A stretch of DNA of 64,000 bases from Gammaproteobacteria bacterium (GTDB taxonomy: Bacteria; Pseudomonadota; Gammaproteobacteria; Steroidobacterales; Foliamicaceae), in assembly GCA_009844425.1 (NCBI GenBank), contig VYBN01000017.1, forward strand, positions 173,201 to 237,200, given 5' to 3'. Below, one piece after another: positions 17,446 through 25,292 of the stretch. Within the stretch, counting starts at the first letter, position 1. Every line of letters begins with the position of its first letter. Both the position numbers and the translations under genes were made by a program. The notes beneath the pieces are model-generated. The model saw only the letters and a list, made by a program, of their open reading frames with translations, ran no database searches and was not told the origin of the DNA.

Positions 17446-17611
17446 GGTAGCAGCCAGCCGTGATGCGCGGGCAACGGGCAAACTGGTTGCCGACGCTCAG
17501 CATGCAGCGATAGCGGTGGAGCATGGTTGCACCCTGGTTTCTACAGATTCCGATTTCAGCCGATTCGCAGGCGTTCGGTGGCGTCACCCGTTACGCCGCG
17601 AAGACGCGTGA
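17438..17611 (+). pseudogene. vapC: VapC PIN-domain toxin remnant (C-terminal third only)
   Basis: Frame 2 encodes ARATGKLVADAQHAAIAVEHG, CTLVSTDSDFSRFAG and VRWRHPL, the C-terminal signature of VapC RNases, with the metal-binding Asp residues of STDSDF. The N-terminal two-thirds of the ~130-residue toxin, including the first PIN Asp, is absent: upstream in this frame there is only sequence overlapping the end of vapB. An internal deletion that removed the toxin's start and most of its active site explains this. No start codon or ribosome-binding site is placed to express the fragment. Confidence 0.75.
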
Positions 17612-17658
17612 CGTGAAACACTGTGCCGTTTAACGCGGCTTCAAATGGGAGAAATGGC

Positions 17659-19089
17659 GTGAGCAGCAATGCGCAATCTGGACAGTGGGACGTCATCGTG
17701 GTGGGCGCGGGCACAACGGGGCTCCCGGCGGCGACCTTTGCCGCGAAGCGAGGCGGGCGGGTACTGCTGATCGAGGCGGCTGACCGGATAGGCGGAACGC
17801 TGCACCTGAGTTCCGGGCAGGTAAGCGCCGCGGGCACACGCCTGCAGGCGGAGAAGGGCATCGAGGATTCGCCGGAACAGCACCTGAAGGAAGTCATTCG
17901 CATCAGTCGGGGCACGATCAACACGGAACTCGCTCGACTGGTTATCTTCAACGCCGCCGAAGCCTTTGACTGGATGATGGAACTTGGTTTCGACGTGCAG
18001 GATCAATGCCCGTCGATCGAAAGCGCCCATGAACGTTACGAAGTGCCGCGTTACTACTGGGGCAACGATTTCGGCCGGTCCGTTCTGGACGTGCTGGAGC
18101 ACGCAATGCGGGAGCAGGAAGCTCTGGGCCATATCGAGGTCCTCACCGGCACAAGGGTGATCGGGCTGCTGCAGGACCGCGAGGGGGTTGTGTCAGGTGT
18201 GGAACTCGTCGATGGAGAGGGCAGGGAATCCTCGGTTGAAGGGAAAAACGTGTTGCTGGCAAGTGGCGGATACACGGCCAATCCCGCGATGTTCAGGCGC
18301 TTATGCGGTTACAGGCTGTACGTGAACGGGTCCTACGAGTTCGCCCGGGGGGACGGTTACGATCTCGCGGTTGCGGCGGGCGGATACCTGCGCGGGCGCG
18401 AAAACTACCTCTCCAACTTCGGCTGGCTGCTGGAAGACGGCCCGTACCCCAAGGCGATTCTTGGCCGGCTCAATACCTTTCCGGAATCGCGGCCACCCTG
18501 GGAAATCTATGTGAACATGCACGGGCAGCGATTCGTGCGCGAGGATGAACCGAGCGTAGACGCCCGCGAACACGCGCTGCTGGAACAGCCGGAATTGCGC
18601 TACTGGGTCGTTTTCGACGATCACATCTTTCACAACGCGCCGCCGATCGTCTATGACTGGTCGCGTGAACAGATGGCGGAGTCGTTCAACATGCGCGAGG
18701 CTTTCCGCAAGGCCGACAGTCTGGAATCGCTCGCCCAGGGCATCGGAGTACCCGGGGACGTCCTCGCGAATACGGTCACGGATTTCAATGCTTCAGTAGC
18801 GGAAGGCAGGGATGGGCTGGGCCGGCGTCATCTGCCCGCGCCGATCACGAAACCGCCCTTCTACGCCATCCGTCAGCAAGGCGGATCGCTATCCTCGACC
18901 GTGGGCGTCGCGGTCAACGAGAAGCTGCAGGTCATGCGCCCGGACGGCGCCCCGATCCCGTGCCTCTACGCCGCGGGAGAGATCCTGGGTTCCGGGCAGC
19001 TCCAGGGCAATGCATTCGTCGGGGGAATGATGGTCATGCCCTGCATCGTCTTCGGCCGTTTGCTCGGACAGCGGCTGGTGGAGTTCTGA
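17659..19089 (+). CDS. FAD-dependent oxidoreductase (fumarate reductase / 3-ketosteroid dehydrogenase-like flavoprotein)
   Basis: 476 residues from GTG 17659, chosen over GTG 17623 because GGGAGAAA lies at the right distance. The N-terminal Rossmann motif is DVIVVGAGTTGLPAATFAAKRG with ADRIGGT. The C-terminal FAD part has GGSLSSTVGVAVNEKLQV, LYAAGEILGSGQLQGNAFVGGM. The cap domain is similar to that of the fumarate reductase/KstD superfamily, which (de)hydrogenates activated C-C bonds. The gene's TGA overlaps the ATG of the next gene, a hydrolase-fold protein, placing it in a small catabolic operon. The substrate is unknown; an alicyclic or steroid-like compound is only a guess. Confidence 0.8.
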   Translation: MSSNAQSGQWDVIVVGAGTTGLPAATFAAKRGGRVLLIEAADRIGGTLHLSSGQVSAAGTRLQAEKGIEDSPEQHLKEVIRISRGTINTELARLVIFNAAEAFDWMMELGFDVQDQCPSIESAHERYEVPRYYWGNDFGRSVLDVLEHAMREQEALGHIEVLTGTRVIGLLQDREGVVSGVELVDGEGRESSVEGKNVLLASGGYTANPAMFRRLCGYRLYVNGSYEFARGDGYDLAVAAGGYLRGRENYLSNFGWLLEDGPYPKAILGRLNTFPESRPPWEIYVNMHGQRFVREDEPSVDAREHALLEQPELRYWVVFDDHIFHNAPPIVYDWSREQMAESFNMREAFRKADSLESLAQGIGVPGDVLANTVTDFNASVAEGRDGLGRRHLPAPITKPPFYAIRQQGGSLSSTVGVAVNEKLQVMRPDGAPIPCLYAAGEILGSGQLQGNAFVGGMMVMPCIVFGRLLGQRLVEF

Positions 19090-20054
19090 TGCGGCGCAGA
19101 TCGGTCATCGGCGGCCTGGTCGGCGGCGCATTGCTCAGCCGCGGCAGGCTCATAGGCGCCGCAATGGCGGAGGGAGAAGATACGGTGAGTACCGAAAAGG
19201 CCCGTTACGCGGGTGTGGGAGAGGAATGGAAGGGCGCAACGGCCCTGGCGGGCGGCAAGGGCTATGCCCAGTGCCGGCTTGGAGCCTTGCATTACCGGCA
19301 TTTGCGCGCTGCGCCGCCCGCAAGCGGCCCCAAGCCGACGATCCTGTTGCTGCACCAGACGCCGTTCGGCCTGGCGGAATGGGTCGACATACAGCCGATG
19401 CTGACAGAGATGGGCCATGACACGATCGCGCCGGACAACCCGGGCTACGGAATGTCGGACCCGCCGCCGGACTCCGTTACGATCGCCGATCTTGCGGACA
19501 ACCTGGTCGATCTCCTCGATCATCTGGACGTAAAGCAGGTTGCGGTGGCCGGCCATCACACCGGCGCCTCCATCGCCGCCTCGTTCGCGGCTCGCCACGC
19601 GGAGCGCACGGCTTATGTCGTGCTGCATGGCTGTCCGGTTTACGACGAGGCCGGGCGGGCATCCCGGCTCGCGCAGGCCGCGCCGGAGATCCACCTGCGC
19701 CAGGACGGATCGCACCTGGCGGACATTTTTTCGGCCATACACTCGCGCGCGCCGTTTCCGCAGGGGCTTTCGACGGCAAACTGGGGAACGCTGGGCGCCT
19801 GGTGGGCCGGCTTCGATACGCCCACCTATCGCGCCGTCTTCGCCAACGACATGGCGGCGGACCTGGACAGGATTCGCGCACCCGTCCGGATCCTCACGGA
19901 CCGCGGCGACAGCCTTCACGAACAGGACAAACAGGTCGCCGCCCAACGCTCCGACTTCAGCCTGGAGGTATTTTCCGACGGCGGCTCCTTCTCGCTGATG
20001 CTGGATCCGCGGAAATGGGCCGAGCGTGTTTCGGCCTTTGCCGCTATTTCCTGA
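19089..20054 (+). CDS. Alpha/beta-hydrolase-fold protein with His at the nucleophile position
   Basis: 321 residues. The N-terminus RRRSVIGGLVGGALL resembles a Tat signal. The fold landmarks are LLLHQTPFG (oxyanion loop), APDNPGYGMSDPP and the nucleophile elbow GHHTGAS (155-161), where the usual Ser, Asp or Cys is His157. The neighbour at 20044-20859 shows the same G-x-H-T-G elbow, so this is a family trait and not a mutation here. Such proteins may be non-hydrolytic or use another chemistry. It is translationally coupled to the FAD oxidoreductase and overlaps the convergent hydrolase gene by 11 bases. Confidence 0.75.
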   Translation: MRRRSVIGGLVGGALLSRGRLIGAAMAEGEDTVSTEKARYAGVGEEWKGATALAGGKGYAQCRLGALHYRHLRAAPPASGPKPTILLLHQTPFGLAEWVDIQPMLTEMGHDTIAPDNPGYGMSDPPPDSVTIADLADNLVDLLDHLDVKQVAVAGHHTGASIAASFAARHAERTAYVVLHGCPVYDEAGRASRLAQAAPEIHLRQDGSHLADIFSAIHSRAPFPQGLSTANWGTLGAWWAGFDTPTYRAVFANDMAADLDRIRAPVRILTDRGDSLHEQDKQVAAQRSDFSLEVFSDGGSFSLMLDPRKWAERVSAFAAIS

Positions 20055-20859
20055 GGAAGAGCTCGATTTCCTCGACCAGAAAATCGCGGCGGAGAGTGAG
20101 GACGCCGTGCGAGAAGCCCGGGATGTCAAGACGCCGTCCGTTCCTGAAAAGGTGCGAGGTCTGGTGTGTCACGACCCAGAGATCGTCCTCGGGATTTACG
20201 ACAAGCACCGGCTGACTGACTTCGGCCATGGCGCCCAGGAAGTCATAGCGATAGACGGCGATATATCCCCAGGGTAGCCGGCTGCCCAGGCGCAGGGCAT
20301 CGGCCATTCCGACGTGGAGTTCTTCGGCCGGTATTCCCGGGTCCGCCAGCTCGCCGATCAGCGACCAGAGTTTCTCGACATGACCCAGCGTTCGGTCCGG
20401 CGGCGGGAAACGCTCGCTCAGCCGGTCGAGCCTCTCGGCTCGAACGTCCTCCGGGTACGCGGCCAGTCCGAACAATACGCAGCGCCGAACCCGCTGGCTG
20501 TCGCGGCGCGCCATCTCCGTGGCCGTAATCGAGCCCGTGTGGTAGCCCATCACGTCGAAAGGGCCTGGCGCAATAATCCCGTGGCCTGCGAGGTGTTCCA
20601 TAAACTCGAACATCGCCTCGGCGTAATCGCCGATTTCAACCGGTTCGGGCGGCGGGTCGCTCATGCCGTAACCCGGCGTGTCGGGGGCAACGACCACCCT
20701 GTCCTTCGCCAGATACGGCTGGATGGGTTCCCACTGGCGGCTATTGCTGGGTGTCTGGTGCAGGCATAGCAACGGCGGCTGCGAAGCCGCTTCGGGAGTC
20801 ACGATCCGATAGTGCAACTGGCCGTAACGGCCGGGCGCATAGGTTTTCGTCGGACGCAT
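20044..20859 (-). CDS. Alpha/beta-hydrolase-fold protein with His at the nucleophile position (paralogue)
   Basis: 271 residues from ATG 20859, preferred over the longer start at 20895 because AAGGAGA sits eight bases upstream. It shares with its neighbour LCLHQTPSN, APDTPGYGMSDPPPEP and the elbow MGYHTGS (Gly105, His107, Gly109). A C-terminal acid and His are present in VVNPEDDLW and GFSHGVL. The protein is cytoplasmic, unlike the exported-looking neighbour. It is transcribed towards that gene with an 11-base tail overlap and stands next to an SDR in the same direction. Function is unknown; a role in the same degradation pathway is inferred. Confidence 0.75.
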   Translation of the reverse strand: MRPTKTYAPGRYGQLHYRIVTPEAASQPPLLCLHQTPSNSRQWEPIQPYLAKDRVVVAPDTPGYGMSDPPPEPVEIGDYAEAMFEFMEHLAGHGIIAPGPFDVMGYHTGSITATEMARRDSQRVRRCVLFGLAAYPEDVRAERLDRLSERFPPPDRTLGHVEKLWSLIGELADPGIPAEELHVGMADALRLGSRLPWGYIAVYRYDFLGAMAEVSQPVLVVNPEDDLWVVTHQTSHLFRNGRRLDIPGFSHGVLTLRRDFLVEEIELFLRK

Positions 20860-20904
20860 CGGGCGGTCTCCTTGATATGGCAGGTCAACAGGCAAGCACT
20901 TTAA

Positions 20905-21765
20905 CTACATGATCGACGGCTCTTCCACGTGATCCTGCAGACAACCCCTGAAGGCCTCGTCCGGCGGTAGTTCCACGTCCCAGAAGCGTGCGATCACTCT
21001 TTCGCCGCTCATCCCGTTGGTTGCGTCCGTGCATAGCCAAACGGCCGGCGGCACGATAATGTCGCCGGGCAGCAGGCGGCCGCCGGCGCGGTGACCGACA
21101 ATGCCGGGCACCATGGCCGGCGTGATCAACTTGGTGTCCGACGGACCGCCGGGCAACAGGATATTCACGTCGATTCCGGTGCCTTTCAGTTCGCCCGCCC
21201 AGCAACGGTGCGCCGTTTCGAGAGCCGCCTTCGAGGACCCGTAGACGGAATTCCCGGGCCGGACCATATTGAGCAGGCTGGTGGAGATGGAAATCACCTT
21301 GCCGAATTTCCGCTTCAGCATGTGCGGCATCGCGGCTTGAGTCATGAAGAAGACGCCGAACAGGTTGGTCTCGAGAATGGCGCGGAACTGGGATTCCGTA
21401 ACGTCGTGGAAAGGCGTAATCTTCGAGAGCCGGTCTCCGAACTCTCCGTAGGATCGCCCGGCGTTGTTGATCAGAACGTCGATGCGGCCGAACTCGCGAA
21501 GCGTTTTTTCCACGGTGCGGGCGCAATCCTCGGGGCGGGTAACGTCGCCGGCCACCGCAATGCACCGACCGGCCCCCGCGATGCGCTGCGCTTCGTCAAG
21601 CACACTCGCCAGCGTGTCGCTGTTGCGTCCGGTCAGCGTCACTCGCGCGCCGGCGCGCAGCAATTCCTCCGCCATGAACCAGCCGAAGCCCCGGCTGCCG
21701 CCGGTGATGATGACGATGCGGTCCTTCAGCGACGGATGATGCAGAGCCTTCAAGGCGCTACTCAT
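20905..21765 (-). CDS. Short-chain dehydrogenase/reductase
   Basis: 286 residues, classical SDR: TGGSRGFGW (coenzyme loop near residue 20), DVLINNAGRSYGEFGDRL, the catalytic Ser in SISTSLLN, and Tyr/Lys in VYGSSKAAL. The Arg after the second strand (TLTGRNS) suggests NADP(H). A C-terminal extension of about 40 residues (ATNGMSGERVIARFWDVEL) follows the usual GG motif region. It probably oxidises or reduces a hydroxyl/keto group in the pathway served by the adjacent FAD enzyme and hydrolase-fold proteins. Confidence 0.85.
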   Translation of the reverse strand: MSSALKALHHPSLKDRIVIITGGSRGFGWFMAEELLRAGARVTLTGRNSDTLASVLDEAQRIAGAGRCIAVAGDVTRPEDCARTVEKTLREFGRIDVLINNAGRSYGEFGDRLSKITPFHDVTESQFRAILETNLFGVFFMTQAAMPHMLKRKFGKVISISTSLLNMVRPGNSVYGSSKAALETAHRCWAGELKGTGIDVNILLPGGPSDTKLITPAMVPGIVGHRAGGRLLPGDIIVPPAVWLCTDATNGMSGERVIARFWDVELPPDEAFRGCLQDHVEEPSIM

Positions 21766-21794
21766 GAAAATTCCACCTGCGTGTTATTGCCGAA

Positions 21795-22109
21795 TCAGCC
21801 AAGCGCGAGCGCAAAGCGAACGGCTTCCGCCACCTGTTCCATCTTTTGCGGGGAAAGGCTGGCCACCGGGGCACCTAGCTTGCTGCGCGGCACGGTTTGC
21901 AAGTGATCGCAATTCACCGCGCATTCACGTGGCGGGCCGTCAACCTGCGAGAGCGCCACTTCGCTGGGAATGTTGCGTATCCGGGTGGTCAACGGAGCCA
22001 CCGTGACTTCACCGAGACTGGGGATAATCGAATCCCTGGTAAGAATCAGCACAGGTCTGCGCTTGTCCGGCTGCGCAAAGCGGTACCAGCGAATCTCACC
22101 GCGGCGCAC
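21795..22109 (-). CDS. mazF: MazF/PemK-type mRNA interferase
   Basis: 104 residues: RRGEIRWYRF, RRPVLILTRDS, VTVAPLTTRIRNIPSEV and CDHLQTVPRSKL are the successive MazF/PemK strands, and the Arg/Thr residues used for RNA cleavage are present. The start is GTG, whose first base is the last base of the antitoxin's TAG stop, a standard toxin-antitoxin coupling. The toxin would cleave mRNA when freed from its partner. It appears intact, unlike the VapBC pair in this window. Confidence 0.88.
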   Translation of the reverse strand: MRRGEIRWYRFAQPDKRRPVLILTRDSIIPSLGEVTVAPLTTRIRNIPSEVALSQVDGPPRECAVNCDHLQTVPRSKLGAPVASLSPQKMEQVAEAVRFALALG

Positions 22110-22357
22110 TACTCGTCACTCCATGCTTCGTCGCCCCAGGCGCGATCCTGTTCCGCAATCTCGAACTCCTGCGGGTTGCTGGGGACGCGGCGGTATCCGG
22201 CTCGATGGCGCTCTTCCATCTCCTTCTCCCTGTGTCGCCGCAAGGCCGCCCGCAATGCCTCCCGCGTGAATCCCGAACGCGTGGCGCCGATGCTCCGGGC
22301 GCATTCATCCACGCGCTTTGCCAAGTTGGAATCAATGGTAATTTGGATGGTTTTCAT
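22109..22357 (-). CDS. Ribbon-helix-helix antitoxin of the MazF-type toxin
   Basis: 82 residues. MKTIQITIDSNLAKRVDECARSIGATRSGFTREALRAALRR is a ribbon-helix-helix domain for operator binding and autoregulation, followed by an acidic tail (EQDRAWGDEAWSDE) suited to wrap the toxin. The start lies in an AT-rich stretch (22358-22410) containing runs of TATATA, probably the promoter. It is the first gene of the pair and overlaps the toxin by one base. Confidence 0.85.
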   Translation of the reverse strand: MKTIQITIDSNLAKRVDECARSIGATRSGFTREALRAALRRHREKEMEERHRAGYRRVPSNPQEFEIAEQDRAWGDEAWSDE

Positions 22358-22500
22358 AGGTAGTAGATACCATATTTCTGTAAGTCTATATATAAGTCAA
22401 TCATACATTAGACCGGCCAAGACGCACTGGCGGCTCTATACTCGTTCCGTTTTAAGTTCCAACGGCCCTGTCTCTGCCGTACTTTCATCAGGAGGAACAG

Positions 22501-23217
22501 ATGAGCAATACTTGGTTGATCTCCGGCGCCAATCGCGGCATCGGACTTGGTTACGCAAGACAACTTCTTGCGATGGGAGAAAAAGTGATTGCGGGAGTCC
22601 GCGACCCGGACAATGCGGAATCGCTGATCGAACTGTCCAGGCAATACAAAGCTTTGCTCAGTATCGGTCGACTGGACATGAACGACTGGGACTCCATCGA
22701 TTCCTTTGCAGGGGATTTGAAAGAGGAGCGAATCGACTATTTGATCAACAACGCGGGCTTGTATGGCGGCAGCTGGACCGAGGACTCTCACAGGCAAAGC
22801 GTCGACAGCATGGACTACGAGCTTTGGGAAGAGATCATGCGCGTCAATGTGATCGCTCAGTTTCGACTGACCCGGGCATTGGAAGGGTCCCTGATGCGGA
22901 GCGACAATGCGCTGGTGGTCATGATGTCGTCAGACATGGGGGCCATCGGCAACAATGACCATGGTCAGAGTTACGCGTACCGGACAAGCAAGGCCGCGCT
23001 GAACATGATCGCCAGGAGTCTTGCGGTTGACCTGAGGGACCGCGGGATCCGGGTCATTTCCATGGCGCCGGGATGGACACAGACCGCATTGGGTGGGTGG
23101 ACCGCCACGTGGAGCGTCGAAGACAGCGTGGCGAAACAGATCAAGGTCGTCACGGCCCTGGGGCCGGAGGACACCGGCCGGTTCCTGAACCTGCATGGCG
23201 AGTCCGTGCCCTGGTGA
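22501..23217 (+). CDS. Short-chain dehydrogenase/reductase (carbonyl-reductase-like)
   Basis: 238 residues. SGANRGIGLGYARQL is the nucleotide-binding motif, YLINNAGLYGG the NAG motif, MMSSDMGAI the catalytic Ser, and YRTSKAALNMIARSL the Tyr/Lys. It lacks the longer C-terminal tail of the SDR at 20905, and the two are only distantly alike. An AGGAGG ribosome-binding site precedes the ATG, and TATACT at 22437-22442 may be the -10. The next gene, a membrane protein, begins four bases after the stop, so they are co-transcribed. Confidence 0.85.
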   Translation: MSNTWLISGANRGIGLGYARQLLAMGEKVIAGVRDPDNAESLIELSRQYKALLSIGRLDMNDWDSIDSFAGDLKEERIDYLINNAGLYGGSWTEDSHRQSVDSMDYELWEEIMRVNVIAQFRLTRALEGSLMRSDNALVVMMSSDMGAIGNNDHGQSYAYRTSKAALNMIARSLAVDLRDRGIRVISMAPGWTQTALGGWTATWSVEDSVAKQIKVVTALGPEDTGRFLNLHGESVPW

Positions 23218-23220
23218 TAT

Positions 23221-23886
23221 ATGCCGGTTGACGCACTCCTCGTTATCCATATAGCCGTGCTCGGGTACTGGCTGGGGGCCGAGTTCGTCATCAACAGCGA
23301 ATTTCGCTTTGTCTGCCGGGCGGCGTCCATGCCCTTCGAGGAGCGCAAGCGCCTGATGGAGCATGTCATGGACGTGGACCAGCACGTTCGCTACGCGCTG
23401 GTCCTGCAGGCCGGCCTGGGAACCGTCCTGTCGGCGCTGCTCGGCTATTTCCCCGGAGGCGCAACGCTGGCCTGGTCAGCAGGCCTTGCCACACTGCTAT
23501 GGCTGGCGTTCGTGGAGACCGTCCACCGCCTGAGGCACGGCGCATCCGGAAGAAAACTGGCGTTGCTGGACCGCCTGGTCCGATACGTGCTGCTGGCAGC
23601 ACTGGTGCTGGGCGGCCTGGCCGCGGTCTTCGGGGCATTGGCGCTTCAAACCTGGCTGGCATGGAAGCTCGTTCTTTTCGGCGCCGTCATCGCCTGCGGC
23701 ATCGGCATCCGCTACTACATCATCCAGTTCTTCGGCATCTGGCGGCAAATCGAAGCAAGCGGCTCCAACTCCTCGCGCGAGCACGCCATCCGCAAAAACT
23801 ACGCAGCCGGCACCTCGATACTCGGCCTCCTCTGGCTCTGCATAGCCGCCATCACCACCCTCTCCATCCTAAAACCGGGCGGTTGA
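23221..23886 (+). CDS. Integral membrane protein, family shared with the gene at 38690
   Basis: 221 residues with about five membrane helices: an N-terminal helix with HIAVLGYWLGAEFVIN, then helices at about 60-80, 85-105, 120-145, 150-170 and 195-215. The first helix matches the start of the larger membrane protein at 38690-39442 (LHLVLFAYWLGGDIGVFY): His, then YWLG, then an acidic residue. Conserved membrane His and acid residues hint at metal, haem or proton handling, but no function is established. A hairpin pair (23920-24163) follows. Confidence 0.65.
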   Translation: MPVDALLVIHIAVLGYWLGAEFVINSEFRFVCRAASMPFEERKRLMEHVMDVDQHVRYALVLQAGLGTVLSALLGYFPGGATLAWSAGLATLLWLAFVETVHRLRHGASGRKLALLDRLVRYVLLAALVLGGLAAVFGALALQTWLAWKLVLFGAVIACGIGIRYYIIQFFGIWRQIEASGSNSSREHAIRKNYAAGTSILGLLWLCIAAITTLSILKPGG

Positions 23887-23919
23887 CCACCAAGTGAAGC
23901 CTTGGCGGCGCTTTGATCC

Positions 23920-24026
23920 GCCTTCTCCTTGCTCCCTTCTTCCGGGAGTATTGGAGCCAGGGATGGCGGAGCAAGCTACAGGGATGTATTCATGCGTCTC
24001 CCGGAAGAAGGGAGCAAGGAGAAGGC
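23920..24026. repeat. Long hairpin with conserved two-unit loop (copy B)
   Basis: Arms 23920-23948 and 23998-24026 are exact inverted copies over 29 bases. The 49-base loop holds GAGCCAGGGATGGCGGA and a second unit CAGGGATGTATTCATGCGT, nearly the same loop as copy A at 4741. It lies between convergent genes ending at 23886 and 24186. The 299-base gap holds this hairpin and copy C and no gene. Confidence 0.88.
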
Positions 24027-24065
24027 TTATGCGGTGCCTTCCTGTCGGGGTCTGCGCCCACGGTA

Positions 24066-24163
24066 GCCCGTTTGTGTACCTTCCTCTCGTGGGAGCGTAA
24101 AAGCAGGATAGCGATTCCGAGCCAGGATGGCGACTCCAACGAGAGGAAGGCACACAAACGGGC
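24066..24163. repeat. Long hairpin with conserved two-unit loop (copy C)
   Basis: Arms 24066-24090 and 24139-24163 match as inverted copies at 24 of 25 positions. The 48-base loop contains two head-to-tail units, AGCAGGATAGCGATTCC and GAGCCAGGATGGCGACTCC. It stands 39 bases after copy B, just before the 3' end of the GTPase gene on the other strand. Confidence 0.85.
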
Positions 24164-24185
24164 GGACCCGAGCAGGCGTTACACA

Positions 24186-25229
24186 CTAGCGGTGGTGCAA
24201 TTCGAGGATGTCGCCATCGTGGATGAGGTGCTTCGGACTCACCTGCTGCCCGTCATAGACCTTCTCCCCCCATATCCTCGCAAACCGCAGACTCCCCGCA
24301 ATGTCCTTGTGCACCAGCGAAGCCAGCTCGGCGACCGTGGCGCCATGCCGCAGCGTGAACGGCCGCCCGAGATCCGGCGGCTTGCCCGGCGTCTTGGTAT
24401 AGGCCCGCACCACGCCCAGTCCCCTGAACAGAAACTCGGGTATCGCATCCAGGTTCTCTCCGGTTTCGGCAGACACGGCAAGCGCAGGAAAGCCGAGCTT
24501 CCCGCGTAAGGAGTCCAGCCGGTCCCGATAGTCGCCCAGGTCAGTCTTGTTGGCCACCAGCAGGGCAGGGAGGCGGATCCGGAACAGGTCCTCGAAAGTC
24601 TCCTGCTTCTGCGCCCGGCACTTCCTGCGGCGGCGCTTGCGCGGATCCGGCAGTCCCGGCCATTCGGGAACGAAGGTCACGCGCTTCTCGGCCATTTTGT
24701 CCAGCACGATCCCGATCTCGGCGGCGCTGTCCGGCGAGGCGATATCCACGACCAGCAGCGCGCCGTCGGCCGGCTGCAGGGCGGTCGCCAGCCAGGGCTG
24801 CGTGCGCTCCAGGGCCACCGGGGGCAGGTCCACCAACTGAAAATGGATGTCGTGATAGGGCGCCATCCCCGGTATCGGCGTTTCCGTGGTATGCGGCCAG
24901 GCGCCAACGGTGGACTGCGATCCCGTGAGCGCCGAGTGCAGCTGCGACTTGCCGGCGTTGGGCGCGCCCAGCAGCGCCACCTGGGCCGCGCCCTCGCGAC
25001 GTACTGCATGCGCCGGACCGGATCGTGCGCCTCCCTTGCGCGGACGGGACAGCTCGGTGGTGAGCTGCTTGATCCGGGTCTTGATGTCCGCCTGGACGTG
25101 CTCGGTGCCCTTGTGCTTCGGGATGAGCCGCAGCATCTCCCGCAGGCAGCGCAGGCGGTCCTGGGGTTCCCTGGCCTCGCGAAACGCCTGCTCGGCCTTC
25201 TTGTATTCCTGCGTGACGTTGGTGGGCAT
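24186..25229 (-). CDS. TGS-domain GTPase (Obg/DRG-like)
   Basis: 347 residues from ATG 25229. An N-terminal helical region with EYKKAEQAFREARE is followed by the G domain: GAPNAGKSQLHSALTG (G1), a G3 region reading VDLPP where DxxG would be expected, and NKTDLGDYRD (G4). A C-terminal TGS domain follows (RPFTLRHGATVAELASLVHKDI...GDILELHH). Such proteins bind ribosomes or tRNA-like ligands. The Gly-to-Pro in G3 may be a subfamily trait. The gene is divergent from pyrB with only 63 bases between starts. The open frame continues upstream, but 25229 is the first sensible Met. Confidence 0.8.
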   Translation of the reverse strand: MPTNVTQEYKKAEQAFREAREPQDRLRCLREMLRLIPKHKGTEHVQADIKTRIKQLTTELSRPRKGGARSGPAHAVRREGAAQVALLGAPNAGKSQLHSALTGSQSTVGAWPHTTETPIPGMAPYHDIHFQLVDLPPVALERTQPWLATALQPADGALLVVDIASPDSAAEIGIVLDKMAEKRVTFVPEWPGLPDPRKRRRRKCRAQKQETFEDLFRIRLPALLVANKTDLGDYRDRLDSLRGKLGFPALAVSAETGENLDAIPEFLFRGLGVVRAYTKTPGKPPDLGRPFTLRHGATVAELASLVHKDIAGSLRFARIWGEKVYDGQQVSPKHLIHDGDILELHHR

Positions 25230-25292
25230 GGCGGCGAAAAGTTTACCCGTGATGCGACACCGGCGGCGCCGTTCAACGATAATGGCGCCGGT

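Noticed and set aside
23869..24186. Short ORFs through the hairpin pair
   Set aside because: They are translations of the repeat arms and loops; the inverted structure explains the open frames.
24843..25292. N-terminal extension of pyrB by 150 codons
   Set aside because: It is antisense to the GTPase gene and matches no ATCase; the family starts at about 25293.
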